This document shows positions 8,453 through 19,133 of a stretch of 64,000 nucleotides of DNA, in pieces. Position numbers and translations under genes: made by a program. The notes under the pieces were generated by a model, which searched no databases, had not been told where the DNA came from, and saw only the letters and a program-made list of their open reading frames with translations. The stretch's first letter is position 1. Each line of letters starts with the position of its first letter. Source of the DNA: Paenibacillus cymbidii (GTDB taxonomy: Bacteria; Bacillota; Bacilli; Paenibacillales; NBRC-103111); assembly GCF_004764705.1 (NCBI RefSeq), contig NZ_SHLX01000009.1, positions 124,001 through 188,000 on the forward strand, given 5' to 3'.

Positions 8453-9322
8453 ATGCGTAGAAAGGAGCCTTTTCTAGTCGAAGGAACGCCGCTGCATATG
8501 ATCGTGGAGTACGGACTGGTGCTGTTCGGCTGCCTGATCGTGGCGCTGTCGTTCAACTTGTTTCTGGTGCCGAATCAGGTGGTGTCGGGCGGGGTGTCGG
8601 GCATTTCCGTGCTCGTGCAGCACGGCACCGGGATCAAGCCGGCCTATACGCAGTGGGCGCTCAACATTCCGCTGTTCGTGCTCGGCGTATGGCTGGTCGG
8701 CAAACAATTCGGCGTCAAAACGGCGGTCGGCACGTTCGTGGTGCCGCTCTTTGTGCTGCTCACGTCGGACGTGCCGTCCTTGACGAATAACGCGATGCTT
8801 GCTGCGATTTACGGCGGCATCGGCATCGGGCTCGGCGTCGGCATTGTGCTTCGCGGCAGAGGTTCGACCGGCGGCATGGATTTGGCCGCGCAGCTCATCC
8901 ATCGCTACACCGGCATCGCTTTCAGCGCGGCGATGGCCATGCTGGACACGGTGATTATTTTGACGGCGGGGGCCGTGTTTACCGCAGAGAAGGCGCTGTA
9001 TGCGCTGATCGGGTTGTTCGTCACCAGCAAAACGATCGACGTCGTCCAGGTCGGTTTCGGTTCTTCGAAGGTAGCCTATATCATTTCGGCCAAGTGGGAG
9101 GAAATGACGGAGGCGGTGCTGCACGTGCTCGACCGGGGGCTGACCAGGCTCAAGGGGGCAGGCGGCTTCACCGGCAACGACTGTACGGTGCTGATGGTTG
9201 TCGTCAATGTGCGGGAGGTAGCCAAGCTGAAGGTGCTCGTCCGGACGATCGATCCGGAGGCGTTCGTGCTCATCAGCAGCGCATCGGAAGTTTTAGGAGA
9301 GGGCTTTAAACGGAACGGTTAA
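8453..9322 (+). CDS. YitT family membrane protein
   Basis: This 289-aa protein belongs to the YitT family. An N-terminal part with five or so hydrophobic segments (for example LVLFGCLIVALSFNLFLVP and the VVSGGVSGISVL motif) is followed by a C-terminal soluble DUF2179 domain from about residue 205 (AYIISAKWEEMTEAVLHVLDRG, then GGFTGNDCTVLMVVV). The ATG follows GGAAGGGAG. The family's transport function is not established. It is not obviously linked to the arginine genes downstream, which have their own promoter. Confidence 0.9.
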   Translation: MRRKEPFLVEGTPLHMIVEYGLVLFGCLIVALSFNLFLVPNQVVSGGVSGISVLVQHGTGIKPAYTQWALNIPLFVLGVWLVGKQFGVKTAVGTFVVPLFVLLTSDVPSLTNNAMLAAIYGGIGIGLGVGIVLRGRGSTGGMDLAAQLIHRYTGIAFSAAMAMLDTVIILTAGAVFTAEKALYALIGLFVTSKTIDVVQVGFGSSKVAYIISAKWEEMTEAVLHVLDRGLTRLKGAGGFTGNDCTVLMVVVNVREVAKLKVLVRTIDPEAFVLISSASEVLGEGFKRNG

Positions 9323-9395
9323 GGCGTGTTTGAAAGTTCCGAGGATAGCAGATTGGGCGGTGCAAGATGCACCCGAGCGGGTTTTCAAACACGCC
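9323..9395 (+). repeat. 73-bp inverted-repeat element
   Basis: Perfect 13-bp arms GGCGTGTTTGAAA (9323-9335) and TTTCAAACACGCC (9383-9395) enclose a smaller hairpin GGTGC AAGAT GCACC (9359-9373). The left end touches the YitT stop codon. It has no T run and no open frame, so a small mobile or structured repeat is more likely than a terminator. Confidence 0.65.
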
Positions 9396-9460
9396 CGAAA
9401 AGAGTACAATAGTGCATGGCGCTTGTCCAAAGCGGACCAAGACGACCAATGAAAATCGTA

Positions 9461-9497
9461 TTGAATTATTATACCGTCAAATGTATAATAATACATA
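9461..9497 (+). promoter_or_regulatory. argC promoter with ARG-box-like operator
   Basis: TTGAAT (9461-9466) and TATAAT (9484-9489) are 17 bp apart, a good sigma-A promoter. The palindrome ATGTATAATAATACAT (9481-9496) covers the -10 box and resembles the AhrC/ArgR ARG box (TNTGAATWWWWATTCANA) with symmetrical changes. A weaker half-matching site, ATTGAATTATTATAC, overlaps the -35. Arginine-dependent repression by AhrC/ArgR is inferred from this arrangement. Confidence 0.75.
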
Positions 9498-9524
9498 GTT
9501 TATTCGTGCGGGAGGAAATCGGTG

Positions 9525-10574
9525 ATGGGTAAGCAACAACGTGCCGCGATTGTCGGCTCAACGGGATACGGCGGGGTGGAGTTGATTCGGCTGCTGCTGC
9601 GTCATCCGCTGGTAGCGATTACGTCGGTCGTGTCGTCCTCGACACCGGGAGTGCCGATCGCGGAAGGGTATCCGCATTTATCCGAAATTATGGTCGACCG
9701 CCTCGATGCGGTTGACGTTGCGTTATTGCAGGAGAAGGCCGACGTCGTTTTTCTGGCGACGCCGCATGGCGTCAGCACGACGCTGTCGCCAAAGCTGCTG
9801 GAGGCCGGGCTGAGGGTGATCGACATTTCCGGCGATTTGCGGCTGAAGTCGGGCGAAGTGTACGAGCAATGGTACAAGCATAAGCCGGCGGACGACGCGA
9901 TCCTGCAGCGGGCGGTATACGGCCTGGCCGAAGTGTTCGGCGAGGAATGCCGCGGCGTGGAGCTGATCGCCAATCCGGGCTGCTTCCCGACGGCGACGCT
10001 GCTTGGGCTCATCCCGGCCGTCAAGGCAGGCTGGATCGACCCGAAAACGATTATCGCCGACGCGAAAACCGGCGTATCCGGGGCAGGTCGCGGGGTGTCG
10101 CTCGGGGTGCATTTTTCCGAGGTGAACGAGAATTTTTATGCATACAAAGTGAATAAACATCAGCATACGCCGGAAATCGAGATGGTGTTGTCGCGAATAG
10201 CCGGCTACGAGGTGCCGGTGACGTTTACGGCGCATCTCGTGCCGATGACGCGCGGGATTCTGTGCACGGCGTATGCGTCGATTGTCGGAGAACATACAGA
10301 GGACGAATTCCTGCAGCTGTACCGGCAGTATTACGAAGGCCGCCCGTTCGTGCGCGTGCGGGAGAAAGGCCAGGTTCCGGCGACGAAGCAGGTATGGGGC
10401 TCGAACTATTGCGACATTGGCTTGTCGGTCGACAAACGGACGAATCGGGTGACGATCCTGTCCGCGATCGACAATTTGATGAAAGGCGCGGCCGGTCAGG
10501 CGGTGCAAAACCTCAACCTGATGATGGGTTGGGACGAAACGACGGGGCTGGAATTTACGCCGGTTTATCCTTAA
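9525..10574 (+). CDS. argC: N-acetyl-gamma-glutamyl-phosphate reductase
   Basis: ArgC reduces N-acetylglutamyl phosphate to the semialdehyde, the third step of arginine synthesis. The protein (349 aa from this ATG) has the N-terminal NADP-binding motif IVGSTGYGGVELIRLL and the catalytic cysteine in NPGCFPTATLLGL near residue 150. The length is normal. GGGAGGAAATC precedes the start; a GTG one codon earlier (9522) is also possible. It is the first gene of the arg cluster, directly behind the promoter. Confidence 0.97.
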   Translation: MGKQQRAAIVGSTGYGGVELIRLLLRHPLVAITSVVSSSTPGVPIAEGYPHLSEIMVDRLDAVDVALLQEKADVVFLATPHGVSTTLSPKLLEAGLRVIDISGDLRLKSGEVYEQWYKHKPADDAILQRAVYGLAEVFGEECRGVELIANPGCFPTATLLGLIPAVKAGWIDPKTIIADAKTGVSGAGRGVSLGVHFSEVNENFYAYKVNKHQHTPEIEMVLSRIAGYEVPVTFTAHLVPMTRGILCTAYASIVGEHTEDEFLQLYRQYYEGRPFVRVREKGQVPATKQVWGSNYCDIGLSVDKRTNRVTILSAIDNLMKGAAGQAVQNLNLMMGWDETTGLEFTPVYP

Positions 10575-10627
10575 CGGTCAAAGGGCATTGTGCGGGGAGC
10601 ATAGCTGGGAACATGGGAGAGGGAACG

Positions 10628-11863
10628 GTGAATCATTCGATGGGCGAGCAGCAATTTACAGTAGTGGCGGACGGCGGCGTTACGACGCCGAAAGGGTTCC
10701 GCGCAGGCGGCCTGCACTGCGGGCTGAAAAAAACGACGCGCCATGATTTGGGCGCAATCGTATGCGACGTGCCGGCGACGGCAGCGGCGGTATACACGCT
10801 GAACGCGTTTCAGGCGGCGCCGCTCGGCGTCACGAAGGAAAGCATCGCGCGCGAAGGCAAGCTGCAGGCGATGGTCGTCAACAGCGGCAACGCCAACGCA
10901 TGCACCGGCAAGCAGGGTGAAGCCGACGCCCGAGAGATGCGCGCGGCGGCGGCGCAAGCGTTTGGCGTGGCGGAGCACCTCGTCGGCGTGACCAGCACCG
11001 GCGTGATCGGCGAACCGCTGCCGATGGAGAAGGTGCGACGAGGCATCGCCGGGTTGCCGGAGCAGGTGAAGGCGGACGGCAGCGTCGACTTTTGCCAGGC
11101 GATTCTGACGACCGACCTCGTGCAGAAGATGATTTGCGTTAAAGTGAACGTCGGCGGCCAAACGATTCATATCGCCGGCGCTGCCAAAGGCTCGGGCATG
11201 ATTCACCCGAACATGGCGACGATGCTCGGCTTTCTGACGACGGACGCGGACATCGACAGCATCGACCTGCAGAAGCTGATGAACAAGGCGACCGACGAGT
11301 CGTTCAATATGATTACGGTCGACGGCGACACAAGCACGAACGATATGGTCGTCGTGATGGCCAGCGGGCTGGGCGGCGGCGGCAAGCTGCATCCGGGGCA
11401 TTCGGACTGGGATTCGTTTGCGGCGGGCTTCGGCCATGTGGCCGAGTATCTCGCCAAGGCGATCGCCCGGGACGGCGAAGGCGCCACGAAGCTGATCGAA
11501 GTGAATGTGATCGGTGCCGCATCGGACGAAGCGGCCCGCGCGATAGCGAAGACGGTTATCGGCTCGAGCCTGGTGAAATCGGCCTGCTTCGGCGCCGACG
11601 CCAACTGGGGCCGCATCATCGCCGCCGTCGGACGCTCCGGCCAGCCGGTCAACACGGAGACGGTCGACATCCGGCTCGGCGACATTACGGTGCTGGAGCA
11701 ATCGCGGCCGATCCGCTTCGACGAGGAGAAGGCGGCGGAGTATTTGAAAGGCGAGTTTGTGCTCATCCATGTCAACCTGAACATGGGCGCGGGCAAGGCG
11801 ACGGCCTGGGGCTGCGACCTGACGTACGAATACGTGCGCATCAACGCGGCGTACCGGACGTAG
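10628..11863 (+). CDS. argJ: Bifunctional glutamate N-acetyltransferase / amino-acid acetyltransferase
   Basis: ArgJ transfers acetyl from N-acetylornithine to glutamate and so recycles the acetyl group; many bifunctional forms also use acetyl-CoA. The product is 411 aa from the GTG at 10628, which follows GGAGAGGG; ATGs at 10613 and 10640 are alternatives. The self-cleavage site is seen in GSGMIHPNMATMLGFLTTDA, where the Thr of the ATML motif becomes the nucleophile of the beta chain. The C-terminal region SLVKSACFGADANWGRI is also typical. It lies 53 bp after argC. Confidence 0.97.
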   Translation: MNHSMGEQQFTVVADGGVTTPKGFRAGGLHCGLKKTTRHDLGAIVCDVPATAAAVYTLNAFQAAPLGVTKESIAREGKLQAMVVNSGNANACTGKQGEADAREMRAAAAQAFGVAEHLVGVTSTGVIGEPLPMEKVRRGIAGLPEQVKADGSVDFCQAILTTDLVQKMICVKVNVGGQTIHIAGAAKGSGMIHPNMATMLGFLTTDADIDSIDLQKLMNKATDESFNMITVDGDTSTNDMVVVMASGLGGGGKLHPGHSDWDSFAAGFGHVAEYLAKAIARDGEGATKLIEVNVIGAASDEAARAIAKTVIGSSLVKSACFGADANWGRIIAAVGRSGQPVNTETVDIRLGDITVLEQSRPIRFDEEKAAEYLKGEFVLIHVNLNMGAGKATAWGCDLTYEYVRINAAYRT

Positions 11864-11882
11864 AAGGAAGGGAACCATCGAC

Positions 11883-12683
11883 ATGAGCGGGAAACGGACA
11901 TTTGTGATGAAATGCGGCGGCAGCACGTTGGCCGCGTTGCCGGCATCTTTTTATACGGATATGAAGAAGCTGCAGGAGGAAGGCATTGTCACCGTCATCG
12001 TGCACGGCGGCGGGCCGGCGATTTCCGAGACGCTGACGAAGCTCGGCATCGAAACCGAGTTTGTGAACGGGCTGCGCAAGACGAACGAAGCGGTGCTGGA
12101 CGTCGTCGAGATGGTGCTTTCCGGGCAGATCAACAAGGAAATCGTGCGCAAAATCCAGCTGTCGGGCGCCAAAGCGATGGGGTTGTCGGGCGTCGACGGG
12201 CATTTGATCGAAGCGCGGCCGGTCGCAAACGCGGCGGAAGTCGGCCTTGTCGGCGACGTGACGAAGGTGAACGCGGCGCTGATCGAAGGCATCGTGGCGA
12301 TGGGCTACATCCCGGTCATCGCGCCGGTCGGTCTCGGCAAAGGCGGCGGGCAGCGCTACAACATCAACGCCGACACGGCGGCGGGAGCGGTGGCGTCGCA
12401 GCTTGGCGTCGACCGGATGATCGTTGTCACCGACGTGCCGGGCATCATGCGCGTGGTGGACGGCGAGAAGCGGGTGCTGCCGAGCGTAACGGTGCGCGAC
12501 ATCGACGAGATGATCGCCAGCGGGGAAATTTACGGCGGCATGATTCCGAAGGTGAAAGCGGCGGTGCAATGCATCCAGGGCGATGTGCGCGAAGTTGTCA
12601 TCGTCGACGGTTCGGTGCCGGAGGTGCTCAGCCGTGCGGTCAAGGAAGGCGGAATCGGCACGCGGATCGTGAAGGAAGGGTAA
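11883..12683 (+). CDS. argB: Acetylglutamate kinase
   Basis: ArgB phosphorylates N-acetylglutamate with ATP. The 266-aa protein has the amino-acid kinase signature KCGGS at residues 10-14, VIVHGGGPAI near residue 40, and the C-terminal INADTAAGAVASQL region. The length is standard for the family. It starts 19 bp after argJ behind GAAGGGAA. Confidence 0.97.
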   Translation: MSGKRTFVMKCGGSTLAALPASFYTDMKKLQEEGIVTVIVHGGGPAISETLTKLGIETEFVNGLRKTNEAVLDVVEMVLSGQINKEIVRKIQLSGAKAMGLSGVDGHLIEARPVANAAEVGLVGDVTKVNAALIEGIVAMGYIPVIAPVGLGKGGGQRYNINADTAAGAVASQLGVDRMIVVTDVPGIMRVVDGEKRVLPSVTVRDIDEMIASGEIYGGMIPKVKAAVQCIQGDVREVVIVDGSVPEVLSRAVKEGGIGTRIVKEG

Positions 12684-12726
12684 CCGGGCAATCGGGCATT
12701 CGAGTAAATATAAGGGAGTGAAAGAC

Positions 12727-13923
12727 ATGGGAGATCAGGGGAAAAGCGCGTTGTTTCCGAATTACGGCCGGTACCCGCTGGCGCTGGTCAAAGGGGAAGG
12801 CAGCCGGCTGTGGGACGATGAGGGGAATGAATACCTCGACTTTATGAGCGGCCTGGCGGTGACCAACCTCGGCCACGCGCCGCAGTCGGTAAAGGAGAAG
12901 CTGAACGAACAGCTCGATCAACTGTGGCATGTCAGCAATTTGTTCCACATCCCGAACCAGGAGAAGCTGGCCGGGCTGCTGACGGCGAACAGCTGCGCGG
13001 ACCGCGTCTTTTTCTGCAACAGCGGGGCGGAGGCGAACGAAGCGGCGATCAAGCTGGCGCGCCGGTACAACCAGAAGGTGCTCGGCAACGGCCGCTACGA
13101 AATCATCACGTTCCACCAGTCGTTCCACGGCCGTACGCTGGCCACGCTGACGGCGACGGGCCAGGGCAAAGTGCAGGAAGGCTTCGCGCCGCTGCCGCAA
13201 GGCTTCGTCTACGCGCCGTTCAACGACGCGGATGCGGTGGCAAGCCTGATCAACGCCAACACCTGCGCCATTATGCTGGAAACGGTGCAAGCCGAAGGCG
13301 GCGTCATTACGGCAACGCCGACATTCATCAAGGCGATCGCGGAGCTGTGCGAACAACACGATCTGCTGCTCATCGTCGACGAAATCCAGACCGGCATGGG
13401 CCGCACCGGCAAGCTGTTCTCCTATGAGCATTACGGCATCGAGCCGGACATTTTCACTGTGGCCAAAGGCATTGCCAGCGGCTTCCCGATGGGCGCCATG
13501 CTCGCCAAAGAGAAGCTGGCCGAAGCGTTCTCCGCGGGATCGCACGGCTCGACGTTCGGCGGCACGCCGATTGCGACGGCGGCGGGCATCGCCACGATCG
13601 AAACGATGCTGGCCGAAGGGCTGCCGGCACGCGTGGCGGAGCTGGGCGACTATTTGCAGGCGAAGCTGAAGGAAGCGCTGGCGGGGAACTCGTTCGTGGA
13701 GGATATCCGCGGCAAAGGCCTGCTTATCGGTATCGGCTGCACCCAGCCGGTAGCGGCGGCGGTGGCGGCGATCCATGCGCAGCGCCTGCTGGTCGTTACC
13801 GCGGGACCGCAGGTCATCCGCCTGCTGCCGAACTTCTATGTCACCCGCGAGGAAATCGACCGGGCGGTGGCGATCATCGCCTCGGCGCTGGCGCCGTACG
13901 GAGCGGAAACGGTCAAAGCGTAG
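12727..13923 (+). CDS. argD: Acetylornithine aminotransferase
   Basis: ArgD is a class-III PLP aminotransferase that makes N-acetylornithine from the semialdehyde and glutamate. The product is 398 aa. The PLP lysine is in FTVAKGIASGFPMGAM, and the cofactor-binding region FCNSGAEANEAAIKLARRY is intact. The ATG at 12727 has AAGGGAG 8 nt upstream; a GTG at 12718 would overlap that site and is less likely. Confidence 0.96.
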   Translation: MGDQGKSALFPNYGRYPLALVKGEGSRLWDDEGNEYLDFMSGLAVTNLGHAPQSVKEKLNEQLDQLWHVSNLFHIPNQEKLAGLLTANSCADRVFFCNSGAEANEAAIKLARRYNQKVLGNGRYEIITFHQSFHGRTLATLTATGQGKVQEGFAPLPQGFVYAPFNDADAVASLINANTCAIMLETVQAEGGVITATPTFIKAIAELCEQHDLLLIVDEIQTGMGRTGKLFSYEHYGIEPDIFTVAKGIASGFPMGAMLAKEKLAEAFSAGSHGSTFGGTPIATAAGIATIETMLAEGLPARVAELGDYLQAKLKEALAGNSFVEDIRGKGLLIGIGCTQPVAAAVAAIHAQRLLVVTAGPQVIRLLPNFYVTREEIDRAVAIIASALAPYGAETVKA

Positions 13924-13969
13924 AAAACGGAGCGTCGAACTGCCGAAGTACCGAAGGGAGAGGGAGCGA

Positions 13970-14920
<951 letters not shown>

Positions 14921-15001
14921 CGATGGCCGTGTCAGGCTTCCCGTGCCGGATCTCGGCGGGTAGACTTTTCGGAAATAGAAAGGTGAAGGGTGAAGGGACT
15001 C

Positions 15002-16240
15002 ATGGCAAAAGATAAAATCGTGCTCGCCTATTCGGGCGGCCTGGATACGTCCGTAATTCTGAAATGGATCAAAGAAACGTACGATGCGGAAATCATTACG
15101 TTCACGGCGGACATCGGCCAGGGCGACGAGTTAGACGGCCTGGAAGCCAAAGCGCTTGCCACCGGCGCGTCGAAGGTATACATCGATGACCTGCGCGAGG
15201 AGTTCGCGCGCGACTTCATTTACCCGATGTTCCAGTCGGGCGCGCTGTACGAAGGCCAGTACCTGCTCGGCACGAGCATCGCGCGTCCGCTGATTGCCAA
15301 GCGCATGGTCGACATCGCCCGGGCGGAAGGCGCAACGGCGATCGCCCACGGCGCCACCGGCAAAGGCAACGACCAGGTGCGCTTCGAGCTGACGGCGGCT
15401 GCGCTTGCTCCCGAGCTCGGCGTCATCGCGCCGTGGCGGCTCGACGAGTTCCGCGAGCAATTCCCGGGCCGCGCGGAAATGATCGCTTACGCCGAGAAGC
15501 ACGGCATCAAGGTAACGGCGTCGGCGGCCAAGCCGTATTCGACGGATCGCAACCTGCTGCACATCAGCTTCGAAAGCGGCATTCTCGAGGATCCGTGGTT
15601 CGACGCCAGCGCGACCTCCAACGAAGAAATGTACGTGCTCAGCGTGTCGCCGGAGAAAGCGCCGGATCAAGCGGAATACATCGAGCTCGAGTTTGAAAAA
15701 GGCGAATGCGTTGCAGTGAACGGCAACCGCCTGACGCCGCTCGAAGTGATGGAGACGCTGAACGCGATCGGCGGCAAACACGGCATCGGCCGCGTCGACA
15801 TGGTCGAGAACCGTTTCGTCGGCATGAAGAGCCGCGGCGTGTACGAAACGCCGGGCGGCACGATCCTGTTCGTCGCGCACCGCAAGATGGAGTCGCTGAC
15901 GATGGACCGCGACGTGATGCATTTGCGCGATTCGCTGATCGCCAAGTACAGCTCGCTCGTGTACAACGGCTTCTGGTTCGCGCCGGAACGGCTGGCGCTG
16001 CAGGCGCTCGTGAGCGAAAGCCAGCGCAACGTAAGCGGCACCGTCCGGCTGAAGCTGTACAAAGGAAACGTGATCGGCGCCGGCGTGAAAAGCCCGGTCA
16101 GCCTGTACAACCCGGACATCGCAACGATGGAAGCCGATCCGACGAAGGCGTACAACCAGAACGACGCGACCGGCTTCATCCGCCTGAACGCGCTGCGGCT
16201 CAAGGTCGCTTCCGGCGTGGAGCAGAACGCGAAGAAATAG
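15002..16240 (+). CDS. argG: Argininosuccinate synthase
   Basis: ArgG condenses citrulline and aspartate with ATP. The 412-aa product begins with the ATP pyrophosphatase loop [14 protein letters not shown] and carries [14 protein letters not shown] near residue 120, all intact. The ATG at 15002 follows GAAGGG; an in-frame GTG at 14990 is an alternative. It is followed by a strong hairpin and a 461-bp gap before argH. Confidence 0.97.
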   Translation: MAKDKIVLAYSGGLDTSVILKWIKETYDAEIITFTADIGQGDELDGLEAKALATGASKVYIDDLREEFARDFIYPMFQSGALYEGQYLLGTSIARPLIAKRMVDIARAEGATAIAHGATGKGNDQVRFELTAAALAPELGVIAPWRLDEFREQFPGRAEMIAYAEKHGIKVTASAAKPYSTDRNLLHISFESGILEDPWFDASATSNEEMYVLSVSPEKAPDQAEYIELEFEKGECVAVNGNRLTPLEVMETLNAIGGKHGIGRVDMVENRFVGMKSRGVYETPGGTILFVAHRKMESLTMDRDVMHLRDSLIAKYSSLVYNGFWFAPERLALQALVSESQRNVSGTVRLKLYKGNVIGAGVKSPVSLYNPDIATMEADPTKAYNQNDATGFIRLNALRLKVASGVEQNAKK

Positions 16241-16272
16241 GCAAGCGACCGTCGCCCGTGCGATAGCGGGAA

Positions 16273-16308
16273 CACGAATTAACGGGAGAAGCTCCCGTTA
16301 ATTTCGTG
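16273..16308 (+). terminator. Hairpin after argG (possible terminator)
   Basis: CACGAATTAACGGGAG (16273-16288) pairs with CTCCCGTTAATTTCGTG (16292-16308) over 16 bp with one bulged base and a 3-nt loop. The 3' tail is only weakly T-rich, so it may cause partial termination or protect the transcript end. Confidence 0.6.
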
Positions 16309-16420
16309 CTGTTTGGGGTAAAGGTGAGCGGTTGGACGGCGCACGGGTGCGCTCGCTGCTGCGTCGGGCGCGTCGGGCGCGGCTTGGGTAGGCGCGGGCG
16401 GTCGGAACATGGCGAGTTTT

Positions 16421-16615
16421 GAAATAAGCCATTTTTTATGGACTATTTCGTGAAAAATAGACTACTGTCGCCAAATAGCCAGTGATATCACTGGTTATTT
16501 GACAGAAAAGTGGCCATTTTGTGCGGTTTGGGCGGAATAGGCCATGTTTTCGCTGGCTATTTTCGGCGAAGTGGGCGAAAATGTAGAGATAAGCCATTTT
16601 TTATGGGCTATTTTT
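16421..16615 (+). repeat. Four-hairpin intergenic element, copy B
   Basis: Quasi-palindromes lie at 16421-16449, 16473-16500, 16533-16566 and 16588-16615. The second is 28 bp with a single G-T wobble (AAATAGCCAGTGAT/ATCACTGGTTATTT). Order and spacing match copy C at 35333-35527 in the same orientation. It occupies most of the argG-argH gap; apart from this and the hairpin at 16273 I see no gene in the gap. Confidence 0.85.
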
Positions 16616-16701
16616 GAGGAAGCCATGGTGTCGTGCACTTATCAGGCCTGACGTCTGGCAACGGTGAAGGCAAGGGTTGCATTTGGAAGGGAGTTGTAGC
16701 G

Positions 16702-18117
16702 GTGTCGAAGCTTTGGGGTGGACGATTCACGAAAAAAACCGATCAACTGGTGGAGGAGTATACGGCTTCCATCATGTTCGATAAAGAGTTGGCCGAGGAA
16801 GACGTGCAAGGCAGCCTGGCGCATGTAACGATGCTGGGCAAGTGCGGCATCCTGCCGGAAGACGACGTGGAGAAAATCAAGGACGGCCTGCACAAAGTGC
16901 TGCAGATGATTCGCCGCGGCGCGCTGGAGTTTACGATCGGCGACGAAGACATTCACATGAACATCGAAAAGGCGCTGATGGACGAGGTCGGCCCGGTCGG
17001 CGGCAAGCTGCACACGGGGCGCAGCCGCAACGACCAGGTGGCGACGGACATGCACCTGTACCTGCGCAAGCGCGCGGTGGAAGTCGTGGCGCTGCTGGCC
17101 AAGCTGCAGGAAGCGCTGCTGACGCAGGCGAAAGCCCATCCGGACACGATCATCCCGGGTTATACGCACCTGCAGCGGGCGCAGCCGATTCTGTTCGCGC
17201 ATCATCTGATGGCGTACGTGTCGATGTTCCAGCGCGACATCGAGCGCATGCAGGACAGCTACAAGCGCATCGACGTGCTGCCGCTCGGCGCCGGCGCGCT
17301 GGCGGGAACGACGTTTGCGATCGACCGCCATTTTGTGGCGCAGGAGCTTGGCTTCACGCGCGTCTACGAAAATAGCCTCGACGCGGTAAGCGACCGCGAC
17401 TTCATCGTCGAGTTTCTGTCGAACGCGTCGCTGACGATGATGCACCTCTCGCGTCTGTGCGAAGAGTTCGTGCTCTGGTCGAGCACGGAGTTCGCTTTCG
17501 TCGAGCTCGACGACGCGTTCTGCACGGGCAGCAGCATCATGCCGCAAAAGAAAAATCCCGACGTCGCCGAGCTGGTGCGCGGCAAGACGGGGCGCGTCTA
17601 CGGCAACCTGTTTGGCCTGCTGACGGTGCTCAAGGCACTGCCGCTGGCGTACAACAAAGACATGCAGGAAGACAAGGAAGGCATGTTCGACACCGTGAGG
17701 ACGCTGCAGGGCGCGCTTCAGCTGTTCGCGCCGATGGTCGCGACGATGAAGGTGAACAAGGAGCGCATGCGCCAGGCGGTCAACCAGGACTTCTCGAACG
17801 CGACGGACATCGCCGATTTCCTCGTCGGCAAAGGAATGCCGTTCCGTCAGGCGCACGAAGTGATCGGCAAAATCGTGCTGTACTGCATCCAGAACAAGAA
17901 GTATTTGCTCGACTTGACGATCGAGGAGTTTGGCGGCTTCTCGAAGCTGTTCGATCCGCGCATCTACGAGGTGCTGCAGCCGGAGCACGTGGTCAATGCA
18001 CGCAACGTATACGGCGGCACGGCGGCGAATCAGGTCGCGGAAGCGATCGGCCGGGCGGACAAGCAGCTGGCGGAAACGACGGCCTGGATCGACCAATACG
18101 CGGCGAAAAACAAATAA
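16702..18117 (+). CDS. argH: Argininosuccinate lyase
   Basis: ArgH splits argininosuccinate to arginine and fumarate. From the GTG at 16702 (behind GGAAGGGAG) the product is 471 aa, starting [13 protein letters not shown] as in other ArgH proteins. The fumarase/aspartase signature [12 protein letters not shown] is present near residue 280 and [13 protein letters not shown] near residue 110. In-frame sequence upstream of the GTG runs through non-conserved intergenic DNA and was excluded. Confidence 0.97.
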   Translation: MSKLWGGRFTKKTDQLVEEYTASIMFDKELAEEDVQGSLAHVTMLGKCGILPEDDVEKIKDGLHKVLQMIRRGALEFTIGDEDIHMNIEKALMDEVGPVGGKLHTGRSRNDQVATDMHLYLRKRAVEVVALLAKLQEALLTQAKAHPDTIIPGYTHLQRAQPILFAHHLMAYVSMFQRDIERMQDSYKRIDVLPLGAGALAGTTFAIDRHFVAQELGFTRVYENSLDAVSDRDFIVEFLSNASLTMMHLSRLCEEFVLWSSTEFAFVELDDAFCTGSSIMPQKKNPDVAELVRGKTGRVYGNLFGLLTVLKALPLAYNKDMQEDKEGMFDTVRTLQGALQLFAPMVATMKVNKERMRQAVNQDFSNATDIADFLVGKGMPFRQAHEVIGKIVLYCIQNKKYLLDLTIEEFGGFSKLFDPRIYEVLQPEHVVNARNVYGGTAANQVAEAIGRADKQLAETTAWIDQYAAKNK

Positions 18118-18144
18118 CGCCCGACTCTTCGCGCTTATCGAACC

Positions 18145-18204
18145 AAGCCCCTTGCGCGGCGAACGGTTGCAGAACTGCACCGTACGCCACGCAAGGGGCT
18201 TTTT
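18145..18204 (+). terminator. Terminator of the arginine cluster
   Basis: AAGCCCCTTGCG (18145-18156) pairs perfectly with CGCAAGGGGCTT (18190-18201), followed by TTT. The 12-bp stem closes a 33-nt loop, 27 nt after the argH stop codon. The left arm and its next five bases also occur at 7241-7257 without a partner arm. Confidence 0.8.
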
Positions 18205-18293
18205 GCCGTGCGCGAGAAATGGCATCCGGCGGCCGGGCCGTGTGATAGAATAGAGCTGAACACGGCAACGCAACGAACGATGGAGGGGTCGCC

Positions 18294-19133
18294 ATGTACA
18301 AGGTGTTGATTGTCGACGACGAGCAAAACATACGCGACCGGCTGGCAGGCAAAATGCCGTGGGGCGAAATCGGCTTCGAGGTGGCGGGCAGCGCGGAGAG
18401 CGGGGAAGAAGCATGGCAGCAGGTGCGCCGGACGCAGCCGCATGTCGTGCTGACGGATATCCGCATGCCGGGCATGACCGGGCTTGAGCTGATCGACAAG
18501 GTGAGCCGGCAATTCCCGGCGGTCAAGACGGCGGTGATGAGCGCTTACGACGATTTTGCTTATGCGAAGGATGCCATTCGCTACGGTGTAAAAGGCTACT
18601 TGCTGAAACCGATCATCCGCGAAGAGGTGATGGAGCTATTCGCGCGTATGGCCAAGGAGTTGGCGGCGGAAGCGGCGACACGGCGCGAGGAGACGACGGA
18701 CATGCCGCAGCCCGCGGTCAAGCAGGCGGAGCCGAGCCCGTACATCGCCGAAGCGGCGCGGTATATCGTTGAACGCTACAAGGAGCGCATTCTGCTCGAG
18801 GATGTGGCGAAGCATCTGCACATCAACCCGAATTATTTCAGCACGCTGTTCAAGCGGGAAACCGGCTACAACTTTATCGATTACGTCAATGAAATCCGCA
18901 TTCGCCGCTCCATGGACCTGCTGCTGGCCACGGGCAAAAGAGTAAGCGACGTTGCAACGCAAGTGGGGTTCTCTAATTTTTCCTATTTTAATAAAATATT
19001 CAAACGATTGACCGGCGTCACGCCGCAAGCGTATCAGGAATCGCAAGGAAAAGCGGCCCTGAAGGCGATCGGAGGCACTCCGACCTCCATCGAACGATTC
19101 GAGGCCGCCGGCGCCGAGGAGGAAACGCCGTGA
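18294..19133 (+). CDS. Response regulator, CheY-like receiver plus AraC-type DNA-binding domain (YesN type, short form)
   Basis: This 279-aa regulator has a receiver domain at residues 1-120, with the acidic cluster VDDEQ, phospho-acceptor Asp in VVLTDIRMPGMTG near residue 55 and the conserved lysine in YLLKPI. An AraC helix-turn-helix pair follows at about 165-265. It lacks the long middle region found in many YesN proteins (compare 42068-43714). ATG follows TGGAGGGG. Its stop overlaps the GTG of the kinase gene, so the two are translationally coupled. Probable target: the importer at 21988-25719. Confidence 0.92.
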   Translation: MYKVLIVDDEQNIRDRLAGKMPWGEIGFEVAGSAESGEEAWQQVRRTQPHVVLTDIRMPGMTGLELIDKVSRQFPAVKTAVMSAYDDFAYAKDAIRYGVKGYLLKPIIREEVMELFARMAKELAAEAATRREETTDMPQPAVKQAEPSPYIAEAARYIVERYKERILLEDVAKHLHINPNYFSTLFKRETGYNFIDYVNEIRIRRSMDLLLATGKRVSDVATQVGFSNFSYFNKIFKRLTGVTPQAYQESQGKAALKAIGGTPTSIERFEAAGAEEETP

